64,000 nt of DNA from positions 376,595-440,594 of the forward strand of contig JAESII010000005.1 of assembly GCA_016756725.1 (NCBI GenBank), written 5' to 3'. The notes below the pieces were generated by a model, which had not been told where the DNA came from, searched no databases, and was given only the letters and a program-made list of their open reading frames with translations. This DNA is from Synergistaceae bacterium. Its GTDB lineage: Bacteria > Synergistota > Synergistia > Synergistales > Aminithiophilaceae. The position numbers and the translations under genes were made by a program. Below, piece by piece: positions 1 to 9,096 of this stretch (position 1 is the stretch's first letter; each line of letters begins with the position of its first letter).

Positions 1-1
1 G

Positions 2-1435
2 GATAAACGCGGTGTTCCCAACACTCCGGAAGGCACCGAAGCCCGTGCGGCCATGGAGACCACCAAACAGGCGGCCGAGGGCAAGATTTGCGAACTGCTC
101 GAAGAAGCCTTCTCCGGAGCCCGCGTCTTTCAGGGCGGCGGCAATGAAATCCTCGGCAGCGATCTGCAGGAGACGGTGCTCGAAGCCTCCGGCAAGGCGT
201 TGCAACGGCTCTACCCGCAGTTTTCTGCCGCCGACCACGTGGGGTGGTCCAAGGTTTATGAAAAAGCCCAGAAAGGCGCTCCCGATGCGCTCAAGGCCGT
301 CGGTGACGACGGCGAACCCGTCAAAAATCCAGTATGCAAAGCCATCCTCGGCTTCATCGCCGGTGGCAAAAGAGGCGCGGAAATCCGCACCCGGTTCGAA
401 TCTTCGCCCTACGGATGGTCGCGGGACGCCGTGGACGGCGGTCTGCAGGTGCTGTTGGTGGCCGGGCTGATCCGGGCGAAGGATGAGCGCGGCCAAACCC
501 TCGACCCCAAGGAGCTGGAGCGCAAAACCATCGGCAAGGTGATGTTCAAGGTGGAATCGGCCACCGTCACCACCGCCCAACGCATCCAGATCCGCAAGCT
601 GTTGCAGAAGGTTGGCCTCTCGGCCAAACAGGGCGAGGAACTTAGCCTTATACCGCAGTTCCTGCAGAAAATGGTGGAGCTTGCCGACCAGGCAGGCGGT
701 GAGGCACCGAAACCGGCCCGGCCGGACACGAAGTCCCTCGACGAAATCCGCCTCACAGCGGGCAATGAGCAACTGCTTGCCCTCTACAACCGGCGGGATG
801 AACTGGGCGGCAGCATCGATAGCTGGACCGATCTCGCCGAACGCATCGCTGAACGCTGGCCCAACTGGGCTGTCTTGAAGCGCCTGATGGCCCACGCCTC
901 CGGGCTTCAGGACCTTGATGCGATCCTGGCCCAGGTGAAAACCATCGAGCATCAGCGCCAGCTTCTGGAAGAGCCCGACCCGGTCGCGCCGCTGATCGCG
1001 GGCCTCACCCAACTGCTGCGCGATGAGCTCAACAAGCTCAATGACGAATATGCCTCCCGTCATGCGGAAGGCCTCAAGCGCCTGGCGGACGACAGTAACT
1101 GGCAGCAACTGGAACCGGAGCAGCGCGACCAGCTCATGTCTGCCCAGTTCCTTCACGAATCTGCCCGGCCCAAGGTGGAGGTGCAGTCGACCAGCGACGT
1201 GCTGATCACACTGGACAACTGCGCCTTGTCGATGTTTGCCGACCGTGTAGCAGCCATGCCTTCGCGGTTCGACAACGTTGCAAGTAACGCCGCTGAACTG
1301 TGTGAACCCAAGGCTCAGTTTATTCAGGTGCCCCGCCGTACGCTGAAAACCGATGAGGAGATTGATGCCTGGCTCGATGAGGTGAAAGAACAGCTCAAAG
1401 TTGCTCTCAAAGAGGGGCCAGTGGTCATACGTTAA
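2..1435 (+). CDS. brxC: BREX system P-loop protein BrxC, C-terminal part (5' end outside window)
   Basis: The reading frame is open to the left edge, so only about the last 477 residues of a protein usually near 1200 residues are present; the Walker ATPase core lies outside. The visible part is helical, with a coiled-coil-like segment around 'LTQLLRDELNKLNDEY', and resembles the C-terminal half of BrxC/PglY ATPases. BrxC is an essential core protein of BREX phage defence, which methylates host DNA and blocks phage replication. It is followed 12 bp later by the AlbA_2 gene and then pglX, pglZ and brxL, and this order supports the call. brxA and brxB are expected just upstream. Identity rests on context plus resemblance, since no catalytic motif is visible. 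Confidence 0.85.
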   Translation, partial: DKRGVPNTPEGTEARAAMETTKQAAEGKICELLEEAFSGARVFQGGGNEILGSDLQETVLEASGKALQRLYPQFSAADHVGWSKVYEKAQKGAPDALKAVGDDGEPVKNPVCKAILGFIAGGKRGAEIRTRFESSPYGWSRDAVDGGLQVLLVAGLIRAKDERGQTLDPKELERKTIGKVMFKVESATVTTAQRIQIRKLLQKVGLSAKQGEELSLIPQFLQKMVELADQAGGEAPKPARPDTKSLDEIRLTAGNEQLLALYNRRDELGGSIDSWTDLAERIAERWPNWAVLKRLMAHASGLQDLDAILAQVKTIEHQRQLLEEPDPVAPLIAGLTQLLRDELNKLNDEYASRHAEGLKRLADDSNWQQLEPEQRDQLMSAQFLHESARPKVEVQSTSDVLITLDNCALSMFADRVAAMPSRFDNVASNAAELCEPKAQFIQVPRRTLKTDEEIDAWLDEVKEQLKVALKEGPVVIR

Positions 1436-1447
1436 GGAAGAGGAGCT

Positions 1448-3169
1448 ATGCGAACAGCCAAGGATATCATCGAGCTTCTGCTTGAATTGGAGCACGGCAT
1501 TGCCGATGACCTGGAAGATCAGGATCTCGACTTCAAGCAATGGGATGCCCAAAGTCGCGACAAGGCGGTCAAGACCCTGGTACAGATGGCGGTGTGCATG
1601 GCCAACGGTGGCGGCGGCACGGTGGTGCTGGGCGTGGCGGATCGTGTGCAGGGGCGGGCTAAGGCTATCTTGGGGGTTCCCCCGGAGATCGATATCAACC
1701 TGTTGAAAAAGGCGGTCTATGACCAGACCGATCCGAAGATTACACCGGTCTTTGAAGATCTTTCCGTCCCCGAAGGTACGGGCCGCTTGATATTGATGCA
1801 GATTTATCCCGGCATGCCGCCCTACACCGACACTGCCGGGCGAGGCACCGTCCGCATCGGCAAGGAATGCCAGCCACTCACGGGTACATTGCGACGCAAA
1901 ATCGCCGTCGAGACGGGCGAAACAGATTACACAGCCGAATCCATCGCACCCTTCAACCCGCAGTTTATCTCGGCCATCGCCATGGAAGCTTTGCGCAACC
2001 AGGCCGCCAAGGAGCGTGCCCCCGAGGATTTACTGAAACTCTCGGATGCCGAACTGCTGGCCATCCTCGGCTTGGTCAGGCATGGGAAGCTTGCCCGGGC
2101 CGGATTGCTGCTCGCCGGCACCGAAACGGCCATCAGAGAATACGTGCCCGGCCACAACTGGACCTTCCTTCAGATGACCACTGACACCGAGTACGGCATC
2201 CGGGAAGATCGGGTCAGCGCCTTGCCTTTGTCTGTTCAGCGCATCGAAGAGCTGCTGGCCCCTTTCAATCCCATCACGACCTATGAGCAGGGGCTGTTTC
2301 ACTACGAATACCGCACCTGGCCCGAGATCGCCGTGCGCGAGGCCCTCATGAACGCCTTCTGCCATGCCGATTTGCGCATCGCTGGCCCGATCATGGTCAA
2401 GCTCTACCCAGGTCGCCTGGAGATCAGCAACAACGGCGGATTTATTGCCGGTATTACGCCGAGCAACATTCTGCACCATCAGCCAGCAGCTCGAAACCCG
2501 CTGTTGGTGGAGGCGCTGACGAGGCTTCGCCTGGTAAACCGAAGCAATTTGGGCATTAACCGCATGTTCAGTGCCCTGCTGATGGAAGGTAAAGAGCCGC
2601 CTGCGATACGGGAGATCGGAGAATCCGTCCTGGTGAGTTTCTCCAAGCGCGAGCTGAACGCCGCCTTCCGTCTCTTTGTGGGCGAAGAAAGCCGCCGAGG
2701 GCGCAACCTGGGCGTGGACGAGCTGCTGCTGTTGCAATATCTCCTTCAGCATCCGGAGGTGGACACGGCCACCGCCGCTACCCTGTGCCAGCGCAGTGAG
2801 GCGGAGATCCGCGAGCGCCTGACGACAATGGAGGGGCGCGGCTACATCGAGCACGGCGGTGCCAAGCGGGGCGCCTACTGGTGTATACATCCAGCCCTCT
2901 ATACGCGACTTGCCGACGATGGTCAGGCAGAAAAACGCCGCCGTATCGACTGGGAGGCGGCGAAAACCCGCGTGCTTAGCATTCTGATGGAACGTGCCAG
3001 GCGGGGAGAACCAGGACTAAGCAACAAGGAGATTCGCCAGATCACCCGCTACGACCGCAGCCAGGCGCGGCGCCTTATGCAGGAGCTGATGCAGGAGGAT
3101 GCCGGCCTCCGGCAGGTGGGTGAGCGGCGCTGGGCGCGCTATGAGTACAGCAATGCGTGTCAGCATTGA
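1448..3169 (+). CDS. Schlafen AlbA_2 / GHKL ATP-binding protein, BREX accessory
   Basis: This 573-residue protein starts with ATG behind a strong AGGAAGAGGAG ribosome site. Residues about 25-140 form an AlbA_2 (Schlafen-type) domain with 'LDFKQWD', 'MANGGGGTVVLGV' and 'GTVRIGKECQPLT'. Residues about 290-400 form a RecG-like HATPase_c_4 domain with 'AVREALMNAFCHAD', 'LEISNNGGF' and 'NLGINRM'. The C-terminus reads as one or two winged helices ('TAATLCQRSEAEIRERL', 'GLSNKEIRQITRYDRSQARR'). Such proteins are nucleic-acid-binding ATPases or regulators. Its place between brxC and pglX suggests an accessory or regulatory role in BREX. Its biochemical action cannot be read from sequence. Confidence 0.8.
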   Translation: MRTAKDIIELLLELEHGIADDLEDQDLDFKQWDAQSRDKAVKTLVQMAVCMANGGGGTVVLGVADRVQGRAKAILGVPPEIDINLLKKAVYDQTDPKITPVFEDLSVPEGTGRLILMQIYPGMPPYTDTAGRGTVRIGKECQPLTGTLRRKIAVETGETDYTAESIAPFNPQFISAIAMEALRNQAAKERAPEDLLKLSDAELLAILGLVRHGKLARAGLLLAGTETAIREYVPGHNWTFLQMTTDTEYGIREDRVSALPLSVQRIEELLAPFNPITTYEQGLFHYEYRTWPEIAVREALMNAFCHADLRIAGPIMVKLYPGRLEISNNGGFIAGITPSNILHHQPAARNPLLVEALTRLRLVNRSNLGINRMFSALLMEGKEPPAIREIGESVLVSFSKRELNAAFRLFVGEESRRGRNLGVDELLLLQYLLQHPEVDTATAATLCQRSEAEIRERLTTMEGRGYIEHGGAKRGAYWCIHPALYTRLADDGQAEKRRRIDWEAAKTRVLSILMERARRGEPGLSNKEIRQITRYDRSQARRLMQELMQEDAGLRQVGERRWARYEYSNACQH

Positions 3170-3172
3170 AAT

Positions 3173-3196
3173 GCGCATAGATAAATTTCTATGCGC
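3173..3196. promoter_or_regulatory. Inverted repeat in the gap before pglX, possible operator
   Basis: Two 9-bp arms, GCGCATAGA (3173-3181) and TCTATGCGC (3188-3196), flank an AT-rich 6-bp centre. Further copies of the half-site core follow: CTATGCG near 3210 and GACGCATAT near 3222. This 150-bp gap is the only sizeable intergenic space in the otherwise tightly packed operon, so an internal promoter with a repressor site is plausible. The binding protein is unknown. Confidence 0.45.
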
Positions 3197-3319
3197 GGGC
3201 TATGCGATTATTGGTCGAATGACGCATATCAAGTCGCACCGATGGGACAGGAAAAGGTGTTTTCACGGTACAAACGCCCTAGCCGTGGCATCACTTTCAG
3301 GATTGGGGAAGTAAAAAAC

Positions 3320-6300
3320 ATGCAGCCACTCGACAAGACCCAGAGAAACCGCCTCGAACGCACCATCAAGGATGCGCGTGACATTGCCGAAGACGCCGCC
3401 CGTGCCGCGCTGGAACAACTCGGTGTAGGTGAAGCTGCGCCCTTTGCTCACCTGAGCGAACAGGACCGTGAACTGCGCCGCAAGCTGCGTGTTCATGGCC
3501 GCCAACTCGGTGATTCCCTGAACGGCGGCAAGATCCAATCCATGGACCGGCTGATCGAAGAGGTCGCCTACGAGCACTGGCACCGTATGCTGTTTGCCCG
3601 CTTCCTGGCCGAGAACAATCTGCTGATGTATCCCGACCCGATTGACCCGGTGGCGGTCACCTTAGAGGAGTGTGAAGACCTCGCCGCTGATGAAGGCGCG
3701 GCCAACGGTTGGGAGCTGGCCGCCCGGTTTGCCGCCCGCATGCTGCCGCAGATCTTCCGGCTCGATTCGCCGGTTTTTCAACTCACCTTGCCGCCGGAGC
3801 ATCAGCAAAAACTGGAGCGCCTGGTGGCCGACCTGCCGCTGGAGGTTTTCACCGCCTCCGACAGTCTTGGCTGGGTCTACCAATTCTGGCAGGCCAAGAA
3901 GAAGGACGAGGTCAACGCCTCCGAGGTCAAGATCGGCGCACGGGAACTCCCCGCCGTCACCCAGCTCTTCACCGAGCCCTACATGGTCAGCTTCCTGCTC
4001 GACAACTCTCTGGGGGCCTGGTGGGCAGCAAGACGGCTCACCGAGACCGACCTCCAAAACGCCAGCAGCGAGGAGGAACTGCGCCGGAAAGCGGCGATCC
4101 CCGGTGCGCCGCTGGACTATCTGCGCTTTGTCCAACAGGAGGATGGCACCTGGATACCGGCCGCCGGAACCTTCGACGGCTGGCCGGAGCAGCTTGCCGA
4201 CCTGAAGACACTCGACCCCTGCTGCGGTTCGGGTCATTTCCTGGTGGCAGCCTTCCTGATGCTGGTGCCGATGCGGATGGAGCGCGACGGGCTCTCGGCC
4301 AAGGAGGCGGTGGATGCGGTGCTGCGGGAAAACATCCATGGCCTGGAGCTAGACCAACGCTGCGTGGAGCTGGCCGCCTTTGCCTTGGCGCTGGCCGCAT
4401 GGAAATACCCGGGCGCTGGCGGCTACCGGGTGTTGCCGGAACTCAATATCGCCTGCTCAGGACTATCCGTCAGTGTGGCAAAAGAGGAGTGGAAGCAGCT
4501 TGGTCTGGGCAAAAAGAACCTCACCATCGCCCTCGACTGGATGCACGACACCTTCGAGGATGCACCGGTGCTGGGCAGCCTGATCAATCCCGCCAAAACC
4601 GATGCCGCCAAGATTGTGCAGTGGGATGAACTCTCCGGCGCACTGGAGCAGGCGTTGAAGCAGGAGCAAAGCGAGGAACAACAGGAGGTCGCTGTTGTTG
4701 CTCAAGGGCTGGCCAAGGCCGCAACTCTGCTTGCCGGGCGATATCAATGGGTGATTACAAACGTGCCTTACCTGGCTCGGGGCAAGCAGGGTGACATTCT
4801 GAAAAATTTCTGTGAACGTCACTACCCAAAGGCAAAAAACGACCTGGCGACGGTATTACTCGACCGCTGCCTGGAGCTCTGCGTCGAGGGCGGTACCTCC
4901 AGCCTCGTGCTGCCCCAGAACTGGCTCTTTTTGACCAGCTACAGGAAAATCCGGGAAAAATTGCTGAAACACCATACCTGGCATCTGATTGCCCGTTTGG
5001 GGCCAGGAGCCTTTGAAACCATTAGTGGCGAAGTGGTGAAAGCCATCTTGATCAGTCTCAGCCGTGGCAATTCAACAAAAGAATCAGGCGGATTGTTCGA
5101 CGATGTCAATGACGGCAACCTGATTCGGGGTGTGGATGTGTCCGAGCCCCGCACCGCCGCCGAAAAAGCAGCGCAATTGCTGACAGGGGAAATCAAGAGT
5201 GTCGAGCAAGCAAAGCAGTTGGAGAATCCGGATGCACGGGTGGCGCTGGAGGAGGATTCGGGTGGAGAGTTGCTTGAAACTATCTCGTATAGTTTTCACG
5301 GCTTAACTTCAGGCGATATGCCACGAATGAAATTCTGTTTTTGGGAATTGATTAATTGGGGTTCAACTTGGATTCCCTTTCAGAGCACCGTCAAAAATGC
5401 TCAAGAATTTGGTGGAAACGAAACACTTCTAAGATGGGTAAACGGACAGGGTGCTATCAACGAGCTTGAAGGTGCCAGGAAAGACGGAACTGGAGCTTGG
5501 GGTAAACACGGTATTTTAGTAAGCCAGATGCGTGAACTCCCGGTAACTTCTTACAACAAGTTCGCCTTTGATAATAATACAGCGGTAATAATCCCAAATG
5601 ACGAATCCCACCTCCCCGCCATCTGGTGTTTCTGCTCCTCACCCGAGTACAACGAGGCGGTGCGGCAAATTGATCAAAGTCTGAAAGTCACCAACGCCAC
5701 CCTGGTCAAGGTCCCCTTCGACCTCGACCACTGGACCAAAGTTGCCGAGGAAAACTACCCCAACGGTCTCCCCAAGCCCTACACCGATGATCCCACCCAA
5801 TGGATCTTCCACGGTCACCCCTGCGGTTCGGTGATCTGGGATGAGGACCAAAAGTGGACGGCTCACGGCCCGCTGCGTACTGATGAGACTGTGCTGCACG
5901 TCGCCGTCGCCCGCCTCCTGGGCTACCGCTGGCCTGCCGAGCTGGACCCGAACATGGAACTGGCCGACGAGCAACGCGAATGGGTCAAGCGCTGCGAAGC
6001 CTTGGCTGGCTACGCCGAAGATGACGGCATTGTCTGCATCCCGCCGGTACGGGGCGAGGCTTCTGCGTCCGACCGCCTGCTGAACCTGCTGGCCGCCGCC
6101 TATGGCGATGCCTGGTCCAACGACACCCTGGCCGCACTGCTCAAAAGCGCCGATCACGCAGGCAAGACTCTGGAGACCTGGCTGCGGGAGAAGTTCTTCC
6201 TCCAGCACTGCAAGCTGTTCCAGCACCGTCCCTTCATCTGGCACATCTGGGATGGCCTGCCCGATGGTTTCGCCGCCTTGGTCAACTACCACAAGCTCGA

Positions 6301-6745
6301 TCACAAGAAGTTGGAGGCCCTGATCTACACCTACCTGGGCGACTGGATCAGCCGCCAGAAGCGGGACATTGCCAGCGGCGTCGACGGCGCCCAGGAACGC
6401 CTGGCTGCCGCAGAAAGCCTCAAGAAAAAGCTGGAGCTGATCCTGATCGGCGAAGCGCCCTATGACATCTTCGTGCGCTGGAAACCACTGGAGAAACAGC
6501 CCATCGGCTGGGACCCCGATCTTAACGACGGTGTGCGCCTCAATATCCGCCCCTTCCTCACCGTGCCCGATGTGGGCAAGAGAGGCGCCGGGTGCTTGCG
6601 CGACAAACCCAAGATCAACTGGAACAAGGACCGGGGCAAGGACGTGCCATCCGCCCCCTGGTATCACGTCTTCGGTGGCGACCGCATCAACGACCACCAC
6701 CTGACCCTGGCCGAGAAAGGCGCCGCAAGGGAGGCCGTTAGATGA
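3320..6745 (+). CDS. pglX: BREX-1 adenine-specific DNA methyltransferase PglX
   Basis: PglX is the N6-adenine methyltransferase that marks host DNA in BREX and is needed for defence. The start at 3320 is preferred because GGGGAAG sits 8 nt upstream; this gives 1141 residues, near the usual length. An in-frame ATG at 3191 lies inside the inverted repeat and lacks such a site. Motif I 'DPCCGSGHF' begins at about D299, and catalytic motif IV reads 'NVPY' (481-484), the family variant of NPPY. A region of about 130 residues after the core (5280-5650) has less G+C and probably belongs to target recognition. The stop overlaps the pglZ start (ATGA). Confidence 0.95.
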   Translation: MQPLDKTQRNRLERTIKDARDIAEDAARAALEQLGVGEAAPFAHLSEQDRELRRKLRVHGRQLGDSLNGGKIQSMDRLIEEVAYEHWHRMLFARFLAENNLLMYPDPIDPVAVTLEECEDLAADEGAANGWELAARFAARMLPQIFRLDSPVFQLTLPPEHQQKLERLVADLPLEVFTASDSLGWVYQFWQAKKKDEVNASEVKIGARELPAVTQLFTEPYMVSFLLDNSLGAWWAARRLTETDLQNASSEEELRRKAAIPGAPLDYLRFVQQEDGTWIPAAGTFDGWPEQLADLKTLDPCCGSGHFLVAAFLMLVPMRMERDGLSAKEAVDAVLRENIHGLELDQRCVELAAFALALAAWKYPGAGGYRVLPELNIACSGLSVSVAKEEWKQLGLGKKNLTIALDWMHDTFEDAPVLGSLINPAKTDAAKIVQWDELSGALEQALKQEQSEEQQEVAVVAQGLAKAATLLAGRYQWVITNVPYLARGKQGDILKNFCERHYPKAKNDLATVLLDRCLELCVEGGTSSLVLPQNWLFLTSYRKIREKLLKHHTWHLIARLGPGAFETISGEVVKAILISLSRGNSTKESGGLFDDVNDGNLIRGVDVSEPRTAAEKAAQLLTGEIKSVEQAKQLENPDARVALEEDSGGELLETISYSFHGLTSGDMPRMKFCFWELINWGSTWIPFQSTVKNAQEFGGNETLLRWVNGQGAINELEGARKDGTGAWGKHGILVSQMRELPVTSYNKFAFDNNTAVIIPNDESHLPAIWCFCSSPEYNEAVRQIDQSLKVTNATLVKVPFDLDHWTKVAEENYPNGLPKPYTDDPTQWIFHGHPCGSVIWDEDQKWTAHGPLRTDETVLHVAVARLLGYRWPAELDPNMELADEQREWVKRCEALAGYAEDDGIVCIPPVRGEASASDRLLNLLAAAYGDAWSNDTLAALLKSADHAGKTLETWLREKFFLQHCKLFQHRPFIWHIWDGLPDGFAALVNYHKLDHKKLEALIYTYLGDWISRQKRDIASGVDGAQERLAAAESLKKKLELILIGEAPYDIFVRWKPLEKQPIGWDPDLNDGVRLNIRPFLTVPDVGKRGAGCLRDKPKINWNKDRGKDVPSAPWYHVFGGDRINDHHLTLAEKGAAREAVR

Positions 6746-9096
6746 GAGTGCTTGATCATCTCCTGAAAGCGGTTCGTGATGCCGCCGTCTTCAACCCGGA
6801 GGTCCAAGTCGCCCCGGCCTGTATTCTGTGGCCCGATCGTGACCGTCAGTGGGAAGCCGTCATGCCCGTTCTTCAGGCCGAACTGCCCGAACTCATGATC
6901 CTGGGCGACTATGCGCCCGAAAAGCGTATTGGGCCTGCCATCTGGTTGCGTTGCGTGATTGCCGGTCAAGCCGAGGGGGTTTCGCTGCCCAAGGACCGGA
7001 CGCCGATTTTCTATCTGCCCGGCGTCAGCCGCCAGGACCTGCGGGCTGTCGAAAGTTGCCCGGATCACCTTAAAGCCCTTGCTGAACTGCAATGCCGGGG
7101 CGTGGTCTGGTCCCAAATCAATGCGAAAGACTGGACAATACTGGCCTATCTGAAATCCGATCAGGGAGGGCTTGGGCTGGATGTCGCCCAAGACAACGAT
7201 GCCAAGAACGCCATGCAGCTCGCGTTGTGTCGGCTCCTCGATGAGGATGTCTCCTTGCTTAAGGCTAAGCGTCTGGACAAGGACTACTTCAACACCCTGT
7301 TGACGGGTGGCGACCCGATTCGCGACCTGCTGCAGTGGCTCGACCAGGGGGACGCCTTCCAGGCAAGTCGGGGCGAGAACGAATGGAAGGCCTTTGTCGA
7401 GGTCTGCAAGTCTCAACTGGCCTTCAACCCGCAGAAAGAAGGCGTTTTGGCCGGGAGCACCAAGCTCGCGAACCATGAAGGTCCGTGGCATGCCGTTTGG
7501 GAGCGCTACTGCGAGGCGCCTAAGCGCTACCCCAACATTCCGGCACAAATCAGAAAATGTCGTCCGCCGAGTGACACCCTTTTCTGGCACATGGGAGACG
7601 GTTCTTTCGACGGCTGGCCTCAGTGGAATGACGACCAGGAGAAGAACCTTCACCGTGATTTGATGGCCCTTGCCAAAGCGCCCGCACACGAAGCGAGGGC
7701 TAGACTCACGGAGCTGGAAAAACAGCACGGACGCAGGCGCTCTCTGGTCTGGGCCGAACTGGGTGATGCACCCCTGGCCTGCGCAGTGGAACATTTGGCG
7801 ACCCTTGCCGAGATCACCAAAAGCGGCCTTGCCGCAGGTTCGGTGGACGACCTTGCAGCGGGATATCGCAGTCAGGGATGGCGGGCCGATGACGGAGTGA
7901 TCCGGGCTTTGGGCCAGGTCGAAAGCTCTGCCGACTTCGATGCCGTGACGACCGCTATTCGATCTGTTTACCTGCCCTGGGTGGAAGAATCGGCCCGCTA
8001 TCTCCAGAAATTGGTAGAGGGTGCATCCTACCCGGGAGGCACCTGCCTTACGGCAAGGGCAGCATCTTTCAGCCCCGGGGACTGCCTTCTCTTCGTCGAT
8101 GGATTGCGTTTCGATGCTGGGAAGCGTTTGGTTGGCTCTTTAGAGGCGTGTGGGTTTGATGTTTCCGAGGAACCTGCCTGGACGGCCCTGCCGAGTGTAA
8201 CGGCAACGGGCAAGGCGGCGGTAACCCCGGTACGAGACAGCATTCGCGGTGAGGATGGCAGCCCAGATTTTGAGCCGTCTGTAGCGGACGGCGGTCAGTC
8301 ACTAAAGGGCGGCTACCACCTGAAGAAGCTATTGACTGATGCCGGATGGTCGATCCTTGAGCGCTCTGCTGATGGCGATGGCCAGGGTATGGCTTGGTGC
8401 GAGTTTGGCGATATCGACCACGAAGGCCACGACCGTGGGTGGAAACTTGCCAAGCACATCGATGGCCTGATTGTTGAGATCACAGACCGTATCACGGAGC
8501 TTCTGGCGGCAGGATGGAAGCGTGTTCGTGTTGTGACGGACCATGGCTGGCTGCTGCTGCCCGGTGGTTTGCCCAAAATCGACCTTCCCTGTGCCCTGGC
8601 CGATAACAAGTGGGGCCGATGCGCCTCATTAAAACCCGGGGCCACTTCCGAGGAGCGGCTTTACCCATGGTACTGGAACCCGAACCGGTATTTTGCCCTC
8701 GCTGATGGCGTGAGTTGCTTCAAGAAAGGCGAAGAGTTCACCCATGGCGGCCTAAGCCTGCAAGAGTGCCTGACGCTTCAATTGACGGTAACGCGAGGTG
8801 AATCTGCTCAGGCTGCGGCATCTGTCGAATTTACCGACGTGGTGTGGAAGGGGCTGCGCTGTACCGTTGCTGTGGATGGCAATTTCTCGGGCTTATCCCT
8901 TGATGTTCGAAGCCATGCAGGCCATTCGTTGTCCAGTGTGGTCGTAGGCAGCAAACCGCTTAAAGACAACGGAACAGCCTCTGTGGTCGTCGAGGACGAG
9001 GATATGGAGGGGTGTGAAGCAACAGTGGTCCTGACCGGTGCTGATGGATCGCTGGTTGCGCAAATCGCTACAGTGATTGGTGGAGGTAAGCCATGA
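6742..9096 (+). CDS. pglZ: BREX-1 protein PglZ, alkaline-phosphatase-superfamily
   Basis: This 784-residue protein overlaps both neighbours by ATGA, so translation is coupled. It carries PglZ landmarks of the alkaline phosphatase fold: 'LLFVDGLRFDA' with a likely metal ligand at D453, and 'VVTDHGW' with D600 and H601. PglZ is the signature protein shared by all BREX types. Its phosphatase-like core is thought to act on an unknown substrate or as part of the PglX-BrxB-BrxC complex. The N-terminal third is helical and the last 130 residues are beta-rich. The gene is full length and shows no lesion. Confidence 0.95.
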   Translation: MRVLDHLLKAVRDAAVFNPEVQVAPACILWPDRDRQWEAVMPVLQAELPELMILGDYAPEKRIGPAIWLRCVIAGQAEGVSLPKDRTPIFYLPGVSRQDLRAVESCPDHLKALAELQCRGVVWSQINAKDWTILAYLKSDQGGLGLDVAQDNDAKNAMQLALCRLLDEDVSLLKAKRLDKDYFNTLLTGGDPIRDLLQWLDQGDAFQASRGENEWKAFVEVCKSQLAFNPQKEGVLAGSTKLANHEGPWHAVWERYCEAPKRYPNIPAQIRKCRPPSDTLFWHMGDGSFDGWPQWNDDQEKNLHRDLMALAKAPAHEARARLTELEKQHGRRRSLVWAELGDAPLACAVEHLATLAEITKSGLAAGSVDDLAAGYRSQGWRADDGVIRALGQVESSADFDAVTTAIRSVYLPWVEESARYLQKLVEGASYPGGTCLTARAASFSPGDCLLFVDGLRFDAGKRLVGSLEACGFDVSEEPAWTALPSVTATGKAAVTPVRDSIRGEDGSPDFEPSVADGGQSLKGGYHLKKLLTDAGWSILERSADGDGQGMAWCEFGDIDHEGHDRGWKLAKHIDGLIVEITDRITELLAAGWKRVRVVTDHGWLLLPGGLPKIDLPCALADNKWGRCASLKPGATSEERLYPWYWNPNRYFALADGVSCFKKGEEFTHGGLSLQECLTLQLTVTRGESAQAAASVEFTDVVWKGLRCTVAVDGNFSGLSLDVRSHAGHSLSSVVVGSKPLKDNGTASVVVEDEDMEGCEATVVLTGADGSLVAQIATVIGGGKP

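Noticed and set aside
3191..3319. Extra 43 codons at the pglX N-terminus
   Set aside because: The ATG at 3191 falls inside the inverted repeat and lacks a ribosome site; the ATG at 3320 has one and matches the family start.
5639..6700. Long open frame on the minus strand inside pglX
   Set aside because: It is a shadow of pglX produced by codon bias; it has low-complexity valine/glycine-rich composition, no ribosome site and no family motif.
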